In this document: positions 59,743-64,000 of the stretch, piece by piece
How the letters are laid out: every line of letters begins with the position of its first letter
Position numbering within the stretch: position 1 is the first letter of the stretch
DNA from: Euryarchaeota archaeon UBA86
Lineage (GTDB): Archaea; Thermoplasmatota; Poseidoniia; Poseidoniales; Thalassarchaeaceae
Assembly: GCA_002503055.1 (NCBI GenBank)
Contig: DAQX01000012.1
Span: forward strand, 1-64,000
DNA length: 64,000 nt
Direction: 5' to 3'
The notes under the pieces: generated by a model
Told to the model about the DNA's origin: nothing
Database searches by the model: none
The model's input: only the letters and a program-made list of their open reading frames with translations
Program-made: the position numbers and the translations under genes

Positions 59743-60300
59743 ATGGTTGATACAGACACAATGATGAATGAAATGGGCGGCGCCTTCATGGTATGCTGGC
59801 TTGCAGGTGGAGTAGGTTCTCTTGAGGGAGCTCTAGTCCTAGCTGCAGCTTGGATGGCAATTGGTGGAGCCCACATACTGCCCGCGATTACCTGGGGTCA
59901 CATAATGACTGGTGACCTAAGTGATCAGGACAGTTGGATGGACAATGGAAGCCGCCTGGTAGCTCAGGTTATCGGAGCAGTGCTCGCAGTGGTTATGATC
60001 ACTGAGGGCGAGTCGTCCGCAGTTGCCGCCCCAGACATGTGGGCGTTTGACATGTGGCCTGCTCTTGGCATGATAGCTGGTGGTGCACTGCTTTGGACAG
60101 TGTACTCACGCTGTGATGCATGGGTTACTGCTTTCGTGGTGATGGCTATGGGTACCATGGTCGGAAACTCGATGGGCATGGCATCTAACCTAATGGGAGA
60201 TGGTGGAGACATAGCTGCTATGGCTAGCCACTGGATTCTTGACGGTGTGATGGTTGGTATCGGAGCTATGGCTTCGGTTAAGATCGCCGAGATGGCTTAA
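59743..60300 (+). CDS. Aquaporin-like membrane protein with altered NPA motifs
   Basis: 185 residues, six hydrophobic segments. The order resembles the MIP/aquaporin fold: an N-terminal Gly/Glu span (NEMGGAFMVCWLAGGVGSLE), a first half-helix GGAHILPAITWGHIMTGD (residues 41-58) like SGAHxNPAVT, then AQVIGAVLAVV, two more spans, and a second half-helix GNSMGMASNLMGD (141-153) followed by HWILDGVMVGIGAM. The two NPA triads read LPA and GMA, and the protein is shorter than normal (about 230). Transport role is unproven. It has its own promoter, strong ribosome-binding site and two downstream hairpins, suggesting high expression. Confidence 0.6.
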   Translation: MVDTDTMMNEMGGAFMVCWLAGGVGSLEGALVLAAAWMAIGGAHILPAITWGHIMTGDLSDQDSWMDNGSRLVAQVIGAVLAVVMITEGESSAVAAPDMWAFDMWPALGMIAGGALLWTVYSRCDAWVTAFVVMAMGTMVGNSMGMASNLMGDGGDIAAMASHWILDGVMVGIGAMASVKIAEMA

Positions 60301-60338
60301 TCATTCTAGGAAACTAGATTGACAGATTTACGTAAGGC

Positions 60339-60366
60339 GGACTGGGGGGCAAATGCCTCCCAGTCC
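60339..60366. repeat. Strong 12-bp hairpin downstream of the aquaporin-like gene
   Basis: GGACTGGG and CCCAGTCC form an 8-bp stem, and with the inner GGGC/GCCT pairs (one G-T) the stem reaches 12 bp around an AAAT tetraloop. An outer GGC/GCC pair could extend it past one bulged A. No T-run follows it directly. Confidence 0.65.
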
Positions 60367-60380
60367 AGCCGTTAAAACCA

Positions 60381-60420
60381 CCCACCTAGAGCATTCGCTC
60401 ACGGTGGGTTTTCTTCATTT
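60381..60420. terminator. Bidirectional hairpin terminator
   Basis: CCCACC and GGTGGG arms (17-nt loop) are followed by TTTTCTTCATTT on the plus strand and preceded by TTAAAAC. It separates the plus-strand aquaporin-like gene from minus-strand pth2 and could end both transcripts. Confidence 0.6.
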
Positions 60421-60422
60421 AT

Positions 60423-60773
60423 TCACTTCACTAGCGGTAAATCGCTTGTCAGTGGGTCGATTTCGGAACGAGGTCCGGGACCTATCCCAAGAACCGTAGT
60501 TGTTCCTGCAGGGATCTCTGTATGACCTGCATCTGTGACCATGTAACATACTAGTCCGCACATCCTTGCATCCCCATAGAGTCGTTTGAGTGAATCTAGG
60601 TCGGGTGCCTCACAGACAATCTTTCTAGCCCCTGCCCCAGTGTATCTCTTCAGCATCCTAGAATCGTCACGCTTGGCCTTGAGGATGCATTCAGCCACGG
60701 CATGTCCGCATTGAGCGGCCAACTTGCCTCTAGACAAATTGAGGTCGGCCCTAGTCACTAGGACCATTGTCAA
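60423..60773 (-). CDS. pth2: Peptidyl-tRNA hydrolase, archaeal type (Pth2)
   Basis: 116 residues, rescues tRNA from prematurely released peptidyl-tRNA. Family motifs are RADLNLSRGKLAAQCGHAVA, KIVCEAPDLDSLKRLYGDA, YMVTDAGHTEIPAGTTTVLG and IGPGPRSEIDPLT. The active-site residues (the K-x-x-A-x-C/x-H cluster and the Asp of DAGxT) are present. It is one base from the upstream ECF gene stop, so the two are probably co-transcribed. Confidence 0.95.
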   Translation of the reverse strand: MTMVLVTRADLNLSRGKLAAQCGHAVAECILKAKRDDSRMLKRYTGAGARKIVCEAPDLDSLKRLYGDARMCGLVCYMVTDAGHTEIPAGTTTVLGIGPGPRSEIDPLTSDLPLVK

Positions 60774-60774
60774 T

Positions 60775-61440
60775 TCAGAGGGTGCTCGAGACAGGTTCGC
60801 TCACCGCCTTAGGAGAAGAAGAATCGAGGTGCTTGGTCATGATTTCACTCAGAGGAGTTGCCAGCCAAGCGACGAAGATTAGATTCCCAGCTGCATGGTA
60901 CAAATCGAATAGTAACCCGTTGATGAGATAGGGTGCCAGCATTGAGACATCGGTTTTGAGAAGAATACTCAATGAGACTATCCAATTGAAAACGAAACCA
61001 GAGATTATTGCTAGAGCGGCCAATCTGTTTAGCATTAATTGGCCCTCTTTGAGGATATAATCGGAGAAATAGGCGCCTGAAACGCCGACCAAGCCCCAAC
61101 CTAACACTTGGAACAAAGTCCAGGGTCCGTGGCCCATTACAGCGAAGTTAGTAGTTAGGGCGATTATCCCGGCAAGGGCGACTGCTCGAGGGGCCCCATA
61201 GTAAACTCCGGCCATAATCACAATTACAGTGACGGGTTGGAAGTTAGGTAGTGGTTCTAGTAGAATACGGCCTGAAATACCGAAAATAGCCAAAATAGCC
61301 AGCATTAGTAATGGATTTGATCCATCCAGTCTTCGCTCACTTCGAAGTACTGCAAAGACGATTACAGAAAGTATGGCTACATTCAACAATAGGCTCTGAG
61401 TTGGTGTCAAAGCGATGTTGTGGAAGTCGTACATACTCAA
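60775..61440 (-). CDS. ECF transporter S-component-like membrane protein
   Basis: 221 residues, about six spans. RILLEPLPNFQPVTVIVIMA, then GVYYGAPRAVALAGIIALTT and GHGPWTLFQVLGWGLVG match substrate-binding S subunits of energy-coupling-factor vitamin transporters, where PxxxPVTxIVI and GPWTxxQM-like motifs recur. It would bind a vitamin or cofactor and needs EcfT/EcfA energising subunits, which are not in the window. The adjacent DUF4430 protein points to cobalamin as one candidate (inference). Confidence 0.75.
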   Translation of the reverse strand: MSMYDFHNIALTPTQSLLLNVAILSVIVFAVLRSERRLDGSNPLLMLAILAIFGISGRILLEPLPNFQPVTVIVIMAGVYYGAPRAVALAGIIALTTNFAVMGHGPWTLFQVLGWGLVGVSGAYFSDYILKEGQLMLNRLAALAIISGFVFNWIVSLSILLKTDVSMLAPYLINGLLFDLYHAAGNLIFVAWLATPLSEIMTKHLDSSSPKAVSEPVSSTL

Positions 61441-61489
61441 CCCTGATACTCTGGATGTTTAGCCGCACTTGAGGGTTGCTGATACATTC

Positions 61490-62056
61490 TCACCATGTGC
61501 CGATTCGCCAAAGAATAACATCAGCTTCGGACATTATTAAATCGCCAATTCCAACCATTGAGTATTCGCCATTATGGAGTAGTTCCCAATAGGCTCCGCT
61601 GAAATTGCCGGTCAGGTTATTTGCATTTAATCCACCAATTGTATGGACATAGGGGCCCCAATCGCCGACATCATAACCTACATCCAGGTCACCACTGGTT
61701 GCATTGGTAGCATCGAGTAGGAAAGGCATTCCCTCAGTATATCCGGTGAAGCCGCCCACACATGCGCCCGTTCCATTGAACTCAGTATTTACTCCGTAGG
61801 TCGATCCGTCGGCCTCTATCATGGTCACTCCACTGTTGAAATTAGAGTGAGGTGAGTCAGTAGGGAACAGTACACACATTACTTGTGAGTTATTCCAAGA
61901 CTCAGGCAGGCCATCATGAGAAGATTCGCTATCGCTGACATATGTCGCTGCCTCTTCCCTCAGAGCGTCGCGTATTGTGGGGGCTAGTAGAATCAATACG
62001 ATTACTGCAATTACTGATATGGGTTTAAGTTCATTTGACATGGAGTTTTGTGTCAT
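61490..62056 (-). CDS. Membrane-anchored extracellular DUF4430 (transcobalamin-like) protein
   Basis: 188 residues. An N-terminal span (about 12-28: ISVIAVIVLILLAPTIRDAL) anchors an extracellular domain with one Cys pair (VMCVLFPTDS and GACVGGFTGY). The region VHTIGGLNANNLTGNFSGAY, then WELLHNGEYSMVGIGDLIMS, and DVILWRI match the DUF4430 fold seen in the C-terminal domain of transcobalamin. The start may be ATG 62041. It lies directly upstream of the ECF S-component gene (49-nt gap). Confidence 0.7.
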   Translation of the reverse strand: MTQNSMSNELKPISVIAVIVLILLAPTIRDALREEAATYVSDSESSHDGLPESWNNSQVMCVLFPTDSPHSNFNSGVTMIEADGSTYGVNTEFNGTGACVGGFTGYTEGMPFLLDATNATSGDLDVGYDVGDWGPYVHTIGGLNANNLTGNFSGAYWELLHNGEYSMVGIGDLIMSEADVILWRIGTW

Positions 62057-62103
62057 TCGATTGGGTCTAATAAGTTAGTTGATAGTGAAATAGAAGTGTA
62101 ATA

Positions 62104-64000
62104 TTATTCATCGGCAATATTGCTGATTTTTTGTTTCAAAATTTCGCTTACAATCTTACCATCGGCTGCCCCTCCTAACTTACCCATCACAGCCCCCATC
62201 AACGGCCCCATCGCACCCATGCCTCTCTCAAGAATCATATCTAAATTCTCGGCTAGAACTTCGTCAACGGCTGCCTCGACTGCTCCCGTTTCTGCAGGGG
62301 AAAATCCGTTCTCATTGGCCTTGTCTGAGTACCATTCCAGTCTATAATCGAAGTCAGAATCAACTGGTGGGCCCTCGAGCCAGATTATTCGGGCCGTAGG
62401 GACGACTCCTTCTCTGGTCACTACTCCGGTCTCACGGGCGTGAATTGCTAGTGTCAACACCTGCCATGGTACCTCCATCTCGCTTCTACCACTTCCATCT
62501 GCAACCTCAGAGCGGAGATTGTCTAGAATTGCTGAGGCCCATGCCTTCGCAGGTAAAGGTGGACAACCTGAATCATCTCCTTCGATGCCCATCATCAAGA
62601 TGTCATCCATCTCAGATCCTAGAATTGCATCTATTTGATTGTCAGATACGCCTGTGCCCTGAAGCCTATCTCTCCTCTCCTCAGAGGTCAGCGGTAATTC
62701 TCCATTGATGATTTCCCAGTGATTCTCAGTGATTTCAATCACGGGGATGTCGGTCTCAGGGTACATCCTAGCCCCCCCTGGTAGCGGCCTCATCGCGGTA
62801 GTGGTACCATCTTCCGGCTGCCCTTTCCTGATGACAACATTACGAACTTCGCGTGGAATTCGGTGATAGGCTAGTCTGGCGCGCAGGACTACAGACTCTA
62901 GGGCCAATTCTGCTTGCCATTCCGGCGCTACACATAGAACGAATGCATCTTCTTCAGTTAAGGAAAGTGACCCTCTCACAGCTTCGACTTCAGATGAAGA
63001 AATCCCGTATGATGGAAGTTCGTCAGAGTGGAAGATGCCAGCCACGCCGGCCATCTTCGCGGCACTGGCTAATTCTCTGCCTAGACGAGGTAGTTGCGCA
63101 CCTTCGCTATCAGTCTGTTTTGCGCCTAGTCTTCCGGCGAAACTTGAGAGTGATACTGCTAATACCTTAGAGCCAGAATTTAGTGACTTACGAACCATCT
63201 CTGATTCGCAGTCTGCGAATATCTCAGTCAAGTCATTTGTATGCAAAGGGAGTCTTGCAGATGCGGCTGCAGCAACTCTGTTCTCCACCGGTAACTCGTC
63301 ATTTGATCTATCAGAGGGTAGAGGAGGTAATCCTGCCTCGCTTCGTAGTTCACTTGCCAAACGATACATGTGAAGTTGTCTGGACATCTCAAGACTAATG
63401 ATTCGTGGAATCCAATCCAAATCTTGACAGCCCTTTATTTCTACACGGTCGCCACACGCGATGCTAACATTGAGATCCTGTCGAATAGATCCTAGTCCTC
63501 TCCTGACTTTGCGTGTATCCCTCAGAAGTGTCCCTAATGCAAGAGCGGTTTCGCGCGCATGCTCGGGCGACTTGATGTCGGGTGCTGTGGCAATCTCGAC
63601 TAGAGGCATGCCTAGTCTGTCTAGAGTGTAGTAGACCACTTCACCCGAAGATGATGGTTTGGTGTCAAGTTTTCTCGCTGAGTCCTCCTCGAGGCATATC
63701 ACATCGACGCCGACATTTCCCTTATCGGTCTGAACTACCCCATCGGTTGCCACTAATGTGGTTCTTTGGAATCCACTAGTGTTGGAGCCGTCTACCACAG
63801 TCTTCCTCATCGCCTGTAGAGCGGAAACAGGCTTAGCACGCATCATTCCAGACATTGTCAGAACGATGTCGATGGCTTCGTCGTCGTGCTCGAGAGGTGG
63901 TGCCTCGTCTAACTCAATGAGTCCAGCATTTGGTGGTTGAATGTATACGAAAGAACGGTTTCTTCTCTGCTCGAATCGGGCAGCAACATCTACCTGTCCC
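62104..64000 (-). CDS. gatE: Glutamyl-tRNA(Gln) amidotransferase subunit E (partial, N-terminus off right edge)
   Basis: Archaea-specific GatDE enzyme that makes Gln-tRNA by amidating Glu-tRNA. GatE binds tRNA and the kinase-type site. The frame is open from the window edge: GQVDVAARFEQRRNR, ELDEAPPLEHDDEAIDIVLT, MRKTVVDGSNTSGFQRTTLV and LVEIATAPDIKSPEHARETA are diagnostic. The C-terminal YqeY-like domain ends GPLMGAVMGKLGGAADGKIV. An internal ATG at 63855 is not the start. At least 632 codons are visible; only a small N-terminal part is missing. Confidence 0.95.
   Translation of the reverse strand, partial: GQVDVAARFEQRRNRSFVYIQPPNAGLIELDEAPPLEHDDEAIDIVLTMSGMMRAKPVSALQAMRKTVVDGSNTSGFQRTTLVATDGVVQTDKGNVGVDVICLEEDSARKLDTKPSSSGEVVYYTLDRLGMPLVEIATAPDIKSPEHARETALALGTLLRDTRKVRRGLGSIRQDLNVSIACGDRVEIKGCQDLDWIPRIISLEMSRQLHMYRLASELRSEAGLPPLPSDRSNDELPVENRVAAAASARLPLHTNDLTEIFADCESEMVRKSLNSGSKVLAVSLSSFAGRLGAKQTDSEGAQLPRLGRELASAAKMAGVAGIFHSDELPSYGISSSEVEAVRGSLSLTEEDAFVLCVAPEWQAELALESVVLRARLAYHRIPREVRNVVIRKGQPEDGTTTAMRPLPGGARMYPETDIPVIEITENHWEIINGELPLTSEERRDRLQGTGVSDNQIDAILGSEMDDILMMGIEGDDSGCPPLPAKAWASAILDNLRSEVADGSGRSEMEVPWQVLTLAIHARETGVVTREGVVPTARIIWLEGPPVDSDFDYRLEWYSDKANENGFSPAETGAVEAAVDEVLAENLDMILERGMGAMGPLMGAVMGKLGGAADGKIVSEILKQKISNIADE

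Noticed and set aside
62104..63855. GatE starting at the internal ATG at 63855
   Set aside because: The frame stays open to the window edge and encodes conserved GatE residues upstream, so that ATG is internal.

Overview
The window reads as a contiguous piece of an archaeal chromosome, most likely a marine Thermoplasmatota relative of the Poseidoniales (Marine Group II) type. This is inferred from gene content, not from any search. Archaeal markers are GatE, Pus10, the archaeosine radical-SAM enzyme RaSEA, Pth2, Spt5, SecE, a P-stalk set (L11, L1, L10, L12 with acidic GLGxLFG tails), Rpo4, L21e and AK6. They sit beside bacterial-looking genes such as a class II photolyase, acyl-CoA dehydrogenase, cysteine dioxygenase and an AddAB-like helicase-nuclease. 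Genes are tightly packed, often overlapping by 1-4 nt. No gap exceeds 300 bases, and I saw no rRNA, tRNA, CRISPR array or insertion sequence.

Region 1 (1-8.8 kb): pgk and a divergent M24 peptidase, then the conserved archaeal information operon pus10 - L21e - rpoF - DUF655 - ksgA on the minus strand, followed by an unrecognised zinc-ribbon protein. Region 2 (8.4-16.2 kb): a photoprotection island with a DUF971 protein, a phytoene-desaturase-like enzyme, a TrmB-type regulator, a PrxQ-like peroxiredoxin, GTP cyclohydrolase II, a class II photolyase and an SRPBCC-SDR fusion. Three of its transcription units carry the same 20-nt box at exactly the same distance from an ATG. Region 3 (16.2-28.1 kb): an MMPL/RND exporter, DnaJ, an FAH-family hydrolase, LURP-one and AIM24 family proteins, an MTA/SAH-deaminase-like amidohydrolase, an acyl-CoA dehydrogenase, a Ca2+/H+ exchanger, AK6 and a CDP-alcohol phosphatidyltransferase.

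Region 4 (28.2-33.0 kb): ftsZ - secE - spt5 - L11 - L1 - L10 - L12. Two members are abnormal: Spt5 carries an N-terminal degenerate Nudix domain, and L11 lacks its N-terminal domain. Region 5 (33-43.6 kb): secreted or lipoprotein genes, YchF, a heme-copper-oxidase-fold membrane protein without its metal ligands, RaSEA, a hexapeptide acyltransferase, a zinc-finger membrane protein, a coiled-coil protein and an M20 peptidase. Region 6 (43.6-52.1 kb): a two-gene AddAB-like helicase-nuclease in which both subunits have an intact nuclease with candidate Fe-S cysteines. Region 7 (52-64 kb): a secreted thioredoxin-fold protein with a PGF-CTERM-like tail, threonine aldolase, a large RCC1/GCC-repeat surface protein, an aminotransferase, cysteine dioxygenase, an aquaporin-like protein with altered NPA motifs, Pth2, an ECF S-component with a DUF4430 protein (a candidate vitamin uptake pair), and gatE running off the right edge.

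Two intergenic spacers hold decayed copies of the 3' end of a neighbouring gene (FAH hydrolase and cysteine dioxygenase). Translation starts are of two kinds: genes with a GGTGA(T/G)-type Shine-Dalgarno, and apparently leaderless genes with a TATA-like element about 26 nt before the ATG.
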